From: Deroplatys truncata | Lineage: Eukaryota; Arthropoda; Insecta; Mantodea; Mantidae | Assembly (NCBI GenBank): GCA_030765065.1 | Contig: CM060990.1 | Span: 668,576,118-668,640,117 of the forward strand | Reading direction: 5' to 3' | DNA: 64,000 bases | Shown: piece after piece, positions 34,201 through 43,749 of the stretch | Position numbering within the stretch: the stretch's first letter is position 1 | Layout: every line of letters starts with the position of its first letter | Notes under the pieces: model-generated | Databases searched by the model: none | Told to the model about the DNA's origin: nothing | Seen by the model: the letters and a program-made list of their open reading frames with translations, nothing else | Program-made: the position numbers and the translations under genes

Positions 34201-34546
34201 GCCATATTGTAACCGTTGCCGCAATATTGATACCCTTCATCACCGGTTCACAACCTGTATTCCTGAAACTTGGCAATGGATCAAACATAAAATCCGCTGC
34301 ATTACTATGTCGGAGAACCCCAATACTATTAATAGGGCTATCTTACAACTCGATATACAGATTCCGCGTTATGTTTTTGCCCAAGTATGGCTTGTAATGG
34401 GGTATCTCCATTACATGCTGAAAGATCCCGCTCCAAGCGTGCGAGGTCTCGAGACCTTTCTGAGAGACCACCGGACACGACTAAAAAGGAAAAAATGCGA
34501 GACACTGTTGTTAATCGGCCATAACTTAGATGTTCTCTCTCTTTAA
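31211..34546 (+). CDS. LINE ORF2: endonuclease and reverse transcriptase
   Basis: The 1111-residue enzyme nicks target DNA and reverse-transcribes the element RNA at the nick. The APE-type endonuclease covers about residues 20-240: LNINGIR with Asn30, LLQEV with Glu59, GGDFN at 154-158, SRLDRMYV at 208-215 and SDHHAL at 234-239. The reverse transcriptase covers about 440-760: SAPGPDG at 474-480, SYRPITLLNTDFKI, SLDLETAFDNVDH with Asp604, IRQGCPLS, and YADD at 702-705. A C-terminal zinc knuckle holds Cys1000, Cys1003, His1010/1011 and Cys1016. All key residues are present and the length fits L1/Tx1 ORF2. The first Met (31211) gives a hydrophobic 19-residue lead; Met20 (MSYTRIYASLNING) is an equally good start for the endonuclease fold. 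There is no RNase H domain. Confidence 0.95.
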   Translation: MIRYLFFLPCLLCIFFFIFMSYTRIYASLNINGIRNATKQQLLKSFIYNNDIDILLLQEVNIDNFNFLGPQYNYICNVGDDNRGTAIIYRAALNITHQELHPSGRILNIIIDNDTLVVNVYLPSGSNKRREREAFIDAHMPFFFHQRYSYLLLGGDFNCVLHAKDQRGLYHPSPALQRLCSELQLTDTWELLHGNTVCYTYYRHNSASRLDRMYVNALHRNNIRSAAVVATAVSDHHALIVKVAATTPLPIFGRSYWKLNNALLYNDEVQLQFRMIWDSVTLRANRSRYNDLLQWLLIYKPAIQSFFKFVGKAKANERATMLHYYYALLHDLTGQQHAGNELTARLSAIRRRINKIQESIMDGIQVRSRAFSITDDERAALYHVASEKNRHQRKFMSDILTHDDTPLHTTSEILRGAEEHFRRQYGQRLTLNSSKEVLYKAIDRTLVDVDPDGLEAPITMDELREAIFKASNNSAPGPDGISYKFYKVFWPIIKDRMLQLMNAIFEMRENLSGLNEGIVILIPKRLRPRYFTSYRPITLLNTDFKIFTKIIANRLRQVLPALIGPEQTCGIPGRKLTHNLVQLRDAVIYMEEHPEEEAALLSLDLETAFDNVDHDYLFGVLQCMNIPDRLLTAVKLTYTSAYSRIHINGYFTRPIPILSGIRQGCPLSMLLFTICTEPLVRMMMKHVFSAAMTTGLLTIKTYADDMTLFLRHRQQLYLLPHILQVYEHASSAKINYQKSSLLPFGRWPRILTLAEIPIKDHVTVLGLQIISNVSEMISLNWTSLLHQIRYTLHHHQSRNLNILQRAWFVNLFALSKLWYLAQVLPLPTEISQRIELAVSYYMWSGHMYKVAKSQLWRPITSGGLGIMAVSEKCSALLIKTLYNLGLLKDNKQLQSSNGNLMRHAIFRRTVKCIASLPQSYFSGGPFPTTKQLYRHLLLRRSSTPTIEDKYPNIPWKNIWRVFRYTEISTDWKASAYKILNAIIPTAEKQYRHNICNSPYCNRCRNIDTLHHRFTTCIPETWQWIKHKIRCITMSENPNTINRAILQLDIQIPRYVFAQVWLVMGYLHYMLKDPAPSVRGLETFLRDHRTRLKRKKCETLLLIGHNLDVLSL

Positions 34547-34640
34547 GAAGGGGCTTTTGTAAAGAAGAATTTTAATTTTTAAATGTATTTTCTTTACGAT
34601 TAAGTTTTCCTAATAAAGTCCCCCCCCAAAAACAGGAAAC
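34547..34640 (+). terminator. LINE 3' untranslated region with poly(A) signal
   Basis: A short trailer after ORF2 contains AATAAA at 34612-34617, then a run of C and AAAAA. It ends without a long A tail. Confidence 0.6.
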
Positions 34641-34964
34641 GGTGCAAGTGTAGAACAGTAAAATTTAGAAACTTTGAATCAGGCATTCGACCCACATACT
34701 CAATCAAATACAATCTATAAGACAATAAAACAGACTTTTAGAAATTATATACATTCAGAAGAGAAAATTAATACTGTAAAGAAACATGGAATTGTCAAAA
34801 TAATATAAGAATTATTGTAAATCCTTTTGAGATAGATGTTATCTAATCTTTTTTAAAAAAAAATACTTGTATGTGCTAATGAGTTGTAGAGGAGACGGAA
34901 TTTGTACACTATTGTATGAAAATTGAAAGAGTAAATAAACAGAAAAAAAAAAAAAAAAAAAAAA
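34641..34964 (+). pseudogene. 3' end of another LINE with poly(A) tail
   Basis: A frame from 34662 reads about 48 residues (NLETLNQAFDPHTQSNTIYK and on to KKHGIVKII), followed by an AT-rich trailer, AAATAAACAG and a 22-base A tract at 34943-34964. This is the layout of a truncated retrotransposed 3' end. The reading frame is too short to assign a clade. It joins the intact LINE directly. Confidence 0.55.
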
Positions 34965-35105
34965 GCCAGATTTTATATCTGGAGGCGTTAGGGACTCCAC
35001 CTGCTCCGAGTTTGCCGCCCCGGATCTAGTAGCCTCTGTCTCTTTCGCTTCATACTTTCCTCCCGGAGGTTTCCAGAAGCCCAAAAGGCGTTCATATGTG
35101 CTCAA
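34965..35105 (-). other. GC-richer segment with short open frame
   Basis: Behind the A tract, the minus strand is open for about 45 codons (start MSTYERLLGFWKPPGGKYEA) and polar in composition. No domain is recognised. It could be decayed host or transposon coding. Confidence 0.25.
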
Positions 35106-36036
35106 GTTCCGAAACGTTTCCCCACTTCCTGATAACCATACTTATGTATGCACTTAATTTCTAGAACTCCTTCGAAAATAGAAAAGTATCTCACTTTCTG
35201 GTCTTGTGTTAAGTTCAAATTCAAGTCTAGCTAAATAGTTCTAAGACAATTGTTTCAAAACGATGAAGTATGGTTTTAAGGGCAATGTATTCTCGACAAC
35301 CTTCTATTGCAACCTAGTAGATTAAATTACGTTACTCATGAAACCTGCAGCTTAATTTTTTTCAGAGCACTAAATACATTTAGAAATACGCTTCCAGTCT
35401 TAGTTTCTCTCTTCTTTTGGAGGATCATGGCTTGTTTTAAAAACCCTGTGTGAACTTAAGGAAAAATTGCAGTCTCCAAGTTTTTGGGTCGTCCTATATC
35501 CCGTCTTCCTACTACTGTGTAATTAAATACTTCTCTGGTGAGATGTTCGTCTTGGACTTCCACCCCTAAGATAGCCGTTATTTCATGTTCTTTCCGAAAG
35601 TATTTTTAGGTAACCGATCGATGAATAACAACAACATGAAACGGGCGAAAATAAAATCTTGGCTTTTGTACATATTATTAATTATGGATCCTTGAGAACA
35701 TTTTGATACATATGTCATGCGAAATTGAACCAGTAATGTCAAACTAAATACAACTTTACATACAAGCACGCCTTAAGGAGGTCAATTTTACCCATAGCAA
35801 TAAAATACGGTTTTTGAATATCATAATCACTTAAATCTAAGTGAGTTATCATTAAGAACATTCATTTGTTGTACAAGAATTTCATCTTCTCGTAAGGGGC
35901 GCCTATTATCATAATTTTTTATCTTAAAAGTTCTTACACTTCTTTTGAACGAGGAATGAAATGTCTGGTGAAAGGGCATTATTGCTTTAACCTCTTAACA
36001 CAAGCATTGTTGCTGTAATTTTTAACGATTTATGTA
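35106..36036. other. Unassigned AT-rich DNA
   Basis: I see no supported gene or repeat. Confidence 0.5.
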
Positions 36037-36621
36037 CGGAGGTGTGAAAATTAATGGGCTCAAGCACATTTTGTGGTAGAATAACTGTAATTTCTGAGTT
36101 TGAAAATAATTTACAAATATCTAAAATCCAATCAGAACCTTATGTGAAGTCTATCAATCATTTGTCACCATGTATATGTATTTTTATCCAATAAGAACAC
36201 TGTATTAGTAATTATTCTTGGTGAATGATCAATTTTCGAACCCAGGGCCTCAAAAATCTATATAGAGAAAAAATTGTATACATCTTAGATCAAATGTCTA
36301 ATACCTAATTTTCTGGTATAGTTTTGAAACTTTACAGCCAATATTTAGGTGAGGAACGCCTGAAATTGGTCGTCTAAAATCGGTTTTTGGTAAAATTATT
36401 TCATTGAAGAAAAAATATTTTTTCCTTCTGTCCAGTACTACAGGATAAAAAGATAATTCTGTGGTTTTATTCTACTTTTTCATATAGGCGCTCAATAATT
36501 CCGATCTGTGCAAAATTGTATAAGCATTTTATCACACTATAGGTTCAGTATTTTGGAGAGACAACCCCAAGCAGTAAATAACCAAAAATTTACTTTGATT
36601 CTAATAATTTTCACACCTCTG
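36037..36621. mobile_element. Tc1/mariner-like MITE, 585 bp
   Basis: Inverted ends read CGGAGGTGTGAAAATTA on the left and, on the minus strand, CAGAGGTGTGAAAATTA on the right, each next to TA (36035-36036 and 36622-36623). There is no transposase frame. Both the TA target and end type point to a Tc1/mariner parent. Confidence 0.75.
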
Positions 36622-36623
36622 TA

Positions 36624-37104
36624 AATTCACTTGTCATTGCTATGAAGTGAAATGTATTTAGCTTGTCAAGTACGATAACGCTTAGTTTTGCATAAAGGAG
36701 TCAATGTAACCCCTCCAGGTCTTTAAGATAGATGGCATCATAGGTCACAACTGAATGTGAGAAAACAATTTATTTTTAGTAAGTGTAGTGAGCACAGAAA
36801 ATTAATAATTTATAGAAGGAAATTCTATTGAGCAGAAGTAGAGTTCCTAGGGGTCAGAAAGACCCCCCCTTGCGTTCCATTGTTAAATTATGTTTTAAAT
36901 TTTAGACATCTGTCAACACTTTAATGCTCCTCACGATGCTATCCTTATTACTGTGAACATTTCCAGACAATCCCCAAATATACCAATTGGAACCTACTAT
37001 ATCAAGTGATTAGCATGGTGGCAGGTGAGTAGCCTATCGCTCATACACAGTGCCACCGGCGAAAAATGGCTCACAATTTTGCTCTTTTACCAGCAAAGGA
37101 AAGT
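36624..37104. other. Unassigned AT-rich DNA
   Basis: No gene or repeat is recognised. Confidence 0.5.
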
Positions 37105-37228
37105 TACACCCGATCACCGGCTTTACTTCGCTTCCGAAAGCCATACTAAGAAAAACTCCTCCGGGTTTGAACCTGCGATCTCGGGAACCAGATACTAGTA
37201 TGGTAAGGCACTAGACCACGGAGGGCGG
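37105..37228 (-). mobile_element. SINE-A copy, head part
   Basis: The antisense head and first body part are visible: CACCGGCTTTACTTCGCTTC, CCGGGTTTGAACCTGCGATC (box B) and CACTAGACCACGGAGG. The distal body is missing. Confidence 0.75.
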
Positions 37229-38517
37229 TAGGCTACTGTATAGAGTTTTTCCAAGATGCACGTCAGCTTTCACTGACGGTCAACTTCAAAAATCTCTAAT
37301 TGACTTTTAAAAAACTAAAAAAATGTGAAAAGAGAGCTAAATATAAAACGTTATGAAAGTGACATTTGTTTGCGACATATTTAAGTCAGCCAATCATGAC
37401 TCTAAATATTGAATTTCATGAAATCGATAAAAATAGTATCGTAAGGACCATTGCTTTTGGAAATCCTTTAAACATTGTAAAAGGTCTCAATTTGTAAACC
37501 GCTTCACCTATAAACTTGTACTTTATTTCAGCGATCCTATAAAAATACGTAAATCAAGTTAAGATCATTAAATCGATGATTTACAAACTACAATTTTTAG
37601 AATTCATGGACCTGTTGCCTTAACATGATCTTTTAAAATAAACTCCAATGCTCATCTAAAATATCATTTGCACCCTTCTATTTGTCTGATCACTCTCAAA
37701 AACTATTATTAAATGCAGTACACAATAGCATCGTATTAGATAATGTAATGTTTATATAATTTTTGTAATTTTCACCGAAGCTAGAAGTGTAATTTTATAG
37801 ACATGTTGAAATATGTACGTTAAACCAGTGCAGTTTATTGACCATTAACTCTTACCGTTTACAGATGATCCACTTTTACACTTATTTTATTTGCCTGCTT
37901 TGAAATAGTTTAGTCCCTTTAATTTTTAGAGTATTGATTACGTTTTTTACTTTATATTCCTAATATCTTTACTAAAAGTTCTTTAAAAGAAGACATAAAA
38001 ATTGAATTATTGAATAAATACTTATGATTTCTAAAATTTCAGATAATAACGCTTTTAAAGCTGATTTCCCACATATTTAATTTGCTTTGTAATAGAAAAT
38101 AGTCCTAATGTTATCAGAAGGTGTAAATAAAATCATGTTTATAAATTAATACCTTTTGAAGTTGTAATTTTTTTTGTTATGCAAAATGTGACAGAGTAGT
38201 AGAAGATTTAAGTACTTTGTATCGTATTTTAAGATATTAAGATACAATTTAAAAAGAAAAACAGAAAATGTAACTTTTTTCACTATTTGTCATTGTTGGA
38301 GTATATTGCTCTTAAATGAGCTTTTAAAGCATTATATTTCCGGTTCTGTCAAGGTTGGTATCAATTAAGGCAGCATACCTGGAGAATTCCTATTGATATA
38401 TAGGTCGTAGTGTAGCTGAAGTGAGAAAAATTACTTTTACGTTATATAAAGCAATATATGAAACTTTAGCACATTAAGATTTAACTACTATTACACAGCC
38501 ATCTCGTACATAACATT
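37229..38517. other. Unassigned AT-rich DNA
   Basis: Very AT-rich, with no supported gene, tRNA or named repeat. Confidence 0.5.
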
Positions 38518-38906
38518 TAACCCAAATGTTCATTCATTCATTGTTTATCCTCATCTTATGTAGGACTTACACCCCCCAGGACTTATAGGCGGGTGCCTGG
38601 CGTCAGAGGTCCGTCGAGGAGCAGACACTCATGGAGCAGACAGAATAGCCAGGATGGGTGATCAGCCCGATGCCTGGAATGGGATGAAGGAAGTAGATGA
38701 AACTAAATGAAAGGAAAGATGATGATGGAGCAGTTGGTGGAATGAATGGCGGGGGAAACCGGAGAATCAGGAGAAAACCCGCCCAGACGCCGCTTTGTCC
38801 ACCACAAATCCCACATGCGGGTCCCTGGGATTGAACCCGGGCCGCCTCGGTGAGAGGCGAGCGGTCTAACCACTCGACCACGGCGCCGCCTCGTAACCCA
38901 AATGTT
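38518..38906 (-). mobile_element. SINE-D copy with 13-bp target duplication
   Basis: On the minus strand the tRNA-like head reads GGCGCCGTGGTCGAGTGGTT (box A) and CCCGGGTTCAATCCCAGGG (box B), then a body with GGCGGGTTTTCTCC. Exact direct repeats TAACCCAAATGTT (38518-38530 and 38894-38906) flank it. The second copy is at 63191-63577. Confidence 0.9.
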
Positions 38907-39860
38907 AATGGTTTAATTTTCGAAGTAACATGTATGATTTTTATGAATATTTGTATATATCATAACTTAGCTCACATATAGAAAATAGGCTGCATTGTCT
39001 TAAACTTTCTCCAAAAAGAGGGGGTTCTGATGGAACACAACACCAAAAAGTCTAAACATTTCTCCAATTACTCAATTGTTGAAAAAGTTTATAAGGATTA
39101 TATTTATGACGAGTTGTGTTATTTACAAAACGTCGATAGGATAAATATTTAAAACATTATATCTGTTAATATCGATGTATGTTCTACTATGCCGAAATAT
39201 AGTAATTATGATGTGGTGGCTGCACCTTACTAAACTTCATTTAAGTGCAGTTGTTCATTAAAAGCGCAAGCATGATTGCAAAAATAAATATTTTAACGAC
39301 CCTTCTTGGAAAGTTGCATCAGGTTTTGCTCATCTGTCCCTCCAAATAGTATTTATTGACCACAAGTAGGTAAGCGGTCTCAATCCTTCGCGAGTCCAGC
39401 GGTAACGCAGAAGTTACGCTAATTTGAGTCTCCAACCCCAGCCTTATTCAGTATATTTTCACCGAGTGCTTCAAGGCCTGCAAGATTCATTCCCAGGTAA
39501 GTCATGGAAATGTACGCTTAAGTTCTTACACCATAGACCCCTCTTCGGAAGACCCAAAATCACTAATTTAATACATTAAATGATCTAGTAGATAGATTTT
39601 TTTTATAGAATCTGGTGTTATTTTACACACCTCAGCTCCCCAATGACACCCCAAAACCCGGTACCGATCACTTCTTCCTTTTCATGCTACTACCTGCCTG
39701 TTGTTAGCAACCCCCGGGGCTGTCTGATCCAAGGGTCACTACAATATTTCGCACACAGGTGACATTGAGATTGAGCGTTCACCTTCGGAAATTTTGGCAA
39801 AAGTACTGAATCAGACCATTCCGGTAAATCTAATTTATCTTACATTAAAACTTAGACATA
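38907..39860. other. Unassigned AT-rich DNA
   Basis: No gene or repeat is recognised. Confidence 0.5.
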
Positions 39861-40003
39861 CACTATTGATCAAAAGTATCCGGACACCCCCACAAACATA
39901 CGTTTTACATCTTAGGTACCTACTGCCTGGTACTCATTATCCGCCACCTCAGTAATCATTAGACATCGTGAAACAGCAGAATGGGACGCTCCGTGGAACT
40001 CAC
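39861..40003 (+). mobile_element. Tc1-like element, 5' fragment
   Basis: The fragment begins at the terminal repeat (CACTATTGATCAAAAGTATC), next to TA. It is nearly identical to the start of the element at 10486 as far as the transposase start (ATGGGACGCTCCGTGGAACT, about 39980), then diverges abruptly. Confidence 0.9.
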
Positions 40004-41982
40004 GTCGAATGGCTTTGCGGTCTTCAGTATTGTATAATAAGTATGTCTATAAATTTACAATTAAATATTCCTATTCGAAGAATGGGACCCTTCCCTTAGA
40101 AGTATTCTGAACACAGATTCTCCCTTGCAATAATATAAAATTAATTAAACGATAATTTACTATTGCTCACATATGTGATAATATCAAGTCCGTAAAATGC
40201 CAAGAAGAAATAGGAACGTTTTAATTTAGCTTCACTCATTCTTTATAACTGAAGGCATTTTAGCTCTGACAGTAAAATAATTCCCTTCAGGGTTTCTTAA
40301 AACATGTAATTTTCGATCATCCATGGGCCTAGATGCTACACTACTTTGCTTAAAGATACCCCATCTATGAAATTTAAATAATCTACAATTTCAGGTTGAT
40401 TCATTTGAAATGTTAATACAGTAATAGGGGTTTAGTATATAAAATGTAGATGAAATTTCATGCATATTCCTTAATTAGTTCCAGGGATATTCATTCTTAT
40501 TATTTTTTACTGTTTTAAAAAATTTCTCCACACAACACAATAATTTTTTGAAAAAAATTGATATTTCATGGTTAAACTATTTAATAGCATATAAATTAAT
40601 TTTTTAATTATCTTAATAGTTTGGGAGAAAATAAATGTTAAACATGACAACCCAATGTTTTACTTAAAAACTTATAACTTCACAACTATCCATGTTAACA
40701 AAATTTCACCCCCTTAAATTTTATTAATTTAGACCGAAATCTAAGTCGTGTGGAACAATTTGAAAAGAGGATGTGCCGAGAAATGAAAACACAAGAAAAG
40801 AGATTTTAAAAATTATATCTTTAAAATAACACTATTATTTTAAGATTCCTTAGGTCTCTCTTGAATGGTTTGTTTACCTTGATATAGGTAAAACTTATGG
40901 TTTTTACTACAATTTGGTAGGAATTTTGGCTTACAGGCAGACATTTAAATAATTACATGATACGCTTTTAAAGGTTGCACAGCTATAAAGCCCACATAGA
41001 ACTAAAGTAGAAGGTTTGCGGATTTGATAACACTAAAACCCATATTTATGAATTCTGGCAATTTTTGACCTTTTTTCCACAGAAGGATATCCTTAAAATA
41101 AACATCTGAAGATAACTGCTCCGCAAGATTGAGAATCTATAGCAGGTGCATATTTACGGAGCAGCTAAAAATTCCTAATGTACATTCATTATAAGTTCAT
41201 GCCAAAGCAAAAACCGCAAGCTACATGACCCAGTCTAAACGAGGAAGGGGCAAATACGCCTAGAAGCTAACACCACAAACTCTTTGGAATGGGGGTTATA
41301 AAAAAAAAGGAGCAGCAACACCACCTCCGCCATCACCACAACCAACCCCACCAGCAGTAACGAAAGAGAAAGGGAGAGATTGCTAACTAAAATTATACAT
41401 TGAAATACTCCAGCACGAGAATGTGTAATAAGAATTCATTTATATAGAAAAAAAGGAGATGCTCCCGTAGCAGATAGGCACCGCGGCAGATCGTGCACTG
41501 AAGCAAAATATATTAGACTTTATTAGCTCATGAGAGAGCAAGCAAGCGCGAGAGAGGATGTTTTAGGGAGTCCGCCGAGGAAGAGGAATTTCGCTTTTAA
41601 TTAACCCTCTTTATATGTCCTGGAATCTGAAAAATTCGGTGCCCTCTAATAATATTCAGGTAGGAAACGAGGAAGAGAGAAAGCATTTGACCATGAAGCA
41701 AGGGCTGCTTTTGTCCTATCCCTTGCTCTCAGAACCACCCTCTTCTTGATTTGGAAGAACAGTGTCTGCTGCATCCAGGTAAGGAGAACAGCCCTCACTT
41801 CTTAATAATTAATATCAACTTAATTAAGAACAAAAACAAAGTTTGTAATATCAATTTCTTGGGGAGATGCCACACGCTTGGACGAAATGCCACCAGCAAA
41901 TATTACTCGTAGTATCTCAAAGGATAAGCAGAATATACAACAATATCTAGTTAGTGGACTTAGAATACAATTAAAATTTATG
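40004..41982. other. Unassigned DNA; purine-rich stretch 41440-41800
   Basis: 40004-41280 is plain AT-rich DNA. Around 41280-41800 the composition shifts to purine-rich words (GAGAGAGCAAGCAAGCGCGA, AGGAAGAGGAATTTCGC) with fewer AT runs. No reading frame is recognised. It could be a conserved non-coding stretch. Confidence 0.4.
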
Positions 41983-43749
41983 TATACTGGCGTGCATAAA
42001 ACGTGACCCACAATGCAACGGAGGTGTTTATGTTTGTACTGTGAAACCTAGCCCCACCCTCTACTAGCTTGAGAACTTCTGTTTTTCGAGCATAATTCTA
42101 ACCACGGTATTGACAGGGTACTTTACCTCCCCAATGTATGGCCGAATTGCCGAAGGATAACAAAACTTAAATCTCGTGTTTTCATGCTACACTACCGTTT
42201 TCTTATAGCCGTTTAGTAGCGGCAATCACTTAACGTTCGACTCCATGTCCCTCATGAAAGCTCTCATTTGTATTGGCAAAACGTAAAGGGGTGATGGCAG
42301 CAATTAGAAGCTGCAAATATAGAGTACCTAATATAAATGTTAAATGGCTGAAAAAAGTTTATGAAATGGTTGTGGAGGCAAAAATGATGTAAGGTATAGA
42401 AATATGGGGATTATATGGAGGATGGGAAAGTATAGATGAGGTGCACAGGATGTTTTGTAGAGAAATACTACGGTTACCGAAGGCAATTGTAAGACAGGTA
42501 GCGTAATTAGAGATGGGAGGGTGGCGAGATAGGGGAAGATAATGGAAAGAGCTTTGAAATTTTGGTTTAGAATTTTAAATTTAGGAAAGAGTAATGTGTT
42601 AAGACAATGTATAGAATAACAAGAGAATAGTTTAATGAATGATGGATGGGTAAGTCATTTACGGAACATTTTGGAGAAAAATGGGTTAGGAGACATGTGG
42701 AGAAGGAGAGAAAACGTGAAACTTTTTTGAAAAAAGGCAATAAAAGACTGGAAGATATAGAAATACAAAACATGTTCAGTGAGATTGCCGAAAAGAGCTC
42801 ATTGGTTTGTTATAGGATAATGAAAAATACATGGTGTAGGGAAAATATATATACATAGTAAATAAAGAAGAGAGTGAATCTATTGTATGGGTAAGAACCG
42901 AAGCATGGAGGCTAAGAAGGTTAAGACAGGGTATTCCTCAAAACCATTGTCCGATATGTGGTGGTAATGAAGACATTGAACAGATAGTATTTAAGTGCCA
43001 AGGAACAGAAAATTGGAGAAGAGAATTTTTTAAAAAGAAGTGGTTGAAGGGGGATAGAAATACGCTTATAATCGAAACGATGTGCAAGGACGCTAGGAGC
43101 ATTGGACAGTTTTTGTGCAAAGTAAAAAATAAATGGCTTTGGACAGTGGATAGAGAAAAGCAAGAGGTAGTGTATCTTATTTTTGAATGGAAAAGTATAG
43201 TGAATGTGTGATCGTAAAGTAATCAATAAGTGACAAGTGAAAAACAAGTGGAAATGGGACGTGAAAAACTAAAGCAAGATAATTTATTGACGGGAAATTG
43301 TAAAATGTTGATAAACTGTATTGATTGTCTACAGAATGAATGGCCAGGGTCAAAGTTCAGTAGACAATCAAATTGTAAATCTCTTAGCACAATAAATAAA
43401 TATACAAATGTAGCTGTAGTTCAGTTTAAGCACACACGCAAATGTTTCTTCACTTCTTCTAGGAGGGCGAATTATGACATATTGGGCCAGCCTTTCCTTG
43501 GGTACCAATCGTAGCAAAACTCTTTCATAATGGTGGTATCCAAACCACCCCTTCATTCCATATAGATTATAAACATCGTTCATTGGTTAGTTCGTATGCC
43601 CGTGTATTGTTTTTTTCAGGTCAGTCTCATTGAGACTGATACCGACTAGGTGGAGTCAAAAGTTGGTTACCTGAAGGTGGAAACCTAACGGGGAGAAAAG
43701 CACTATGACGATCTAGGGGGATGGGCCACTTTTTATGCACGACAGTGTA
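41983..43749 (-). mobile_element. MITE M1, complete but split by a LINE
   Basis: The ends are TATACTGGCGTGCATAAAA (left) and, on the minus strand, TACACTGTCGTGCATAAAA (right). The left part 41983 to about 42271 and the right part about 43400-43749 together correspond to the whole of 16148-16752. The interval between them is a LINE fragment. The M1 copy is therefore older than that LINE insertion. Confidence 0.8.
42272..43400 (+). pseudogene. LINE fragment (RT C-terminus, zinc knuckle, trailer)
   Basis: The frame contains INVKWLKKVYEMVVEAKMM, a stop, then GIEIWGLYGGWESIDEVHRM, as in LINE reverse transcriptase thumb/C-terminal regions. Further on it has RLRRLRQGIPQNHCPICGG, with a Cys-x2-Cys knuckle followed by EDIEQIVFKCQG. 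The protein ends at about 43211, followed by a trailer that ends in AATAAATAAATA. Several stops and frame changes lie between. The 5' part is missing, as is usual for truncated LINE insertions. It lies inside MITE M1. Confidence 0.8.

Larger units (their letters stand above)
29783..34640 (+). mobile_element. Full-length LINE of the L1/Tx1 group, both ORFs open
   Basis: This non-LTR retrotransposon of about 4.86 kb has a 5' leader, ORF1, ORF2 and a short 3' trailer with AATAAA at 34612 and a C8A5 end. It copies itself by target-primed reverse transcription, with ORF1p binding the RNA and ORF2p nicking DNA and making cDNA. Both frames are intact, in contrast to every other transposon here, so this is a young and possibly competent copy. 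The L1/Tx1 assignment rests on the ORF2 block with CGIPGRKLTHNLVQLRD, like Tx1 of Xenopus. Target duplications were not seen: the left side abuts LTR copy C and the right side joins another LINE's 3' end. Confidence 0.85.

Noticed and set aside
38800-38890. tRNA-Ser/Leu-like gene on the minus strand
   Set aside because: It is the head of SINE-D, repeated at 63480-63570 with the same body, so not a standalone tRNA.
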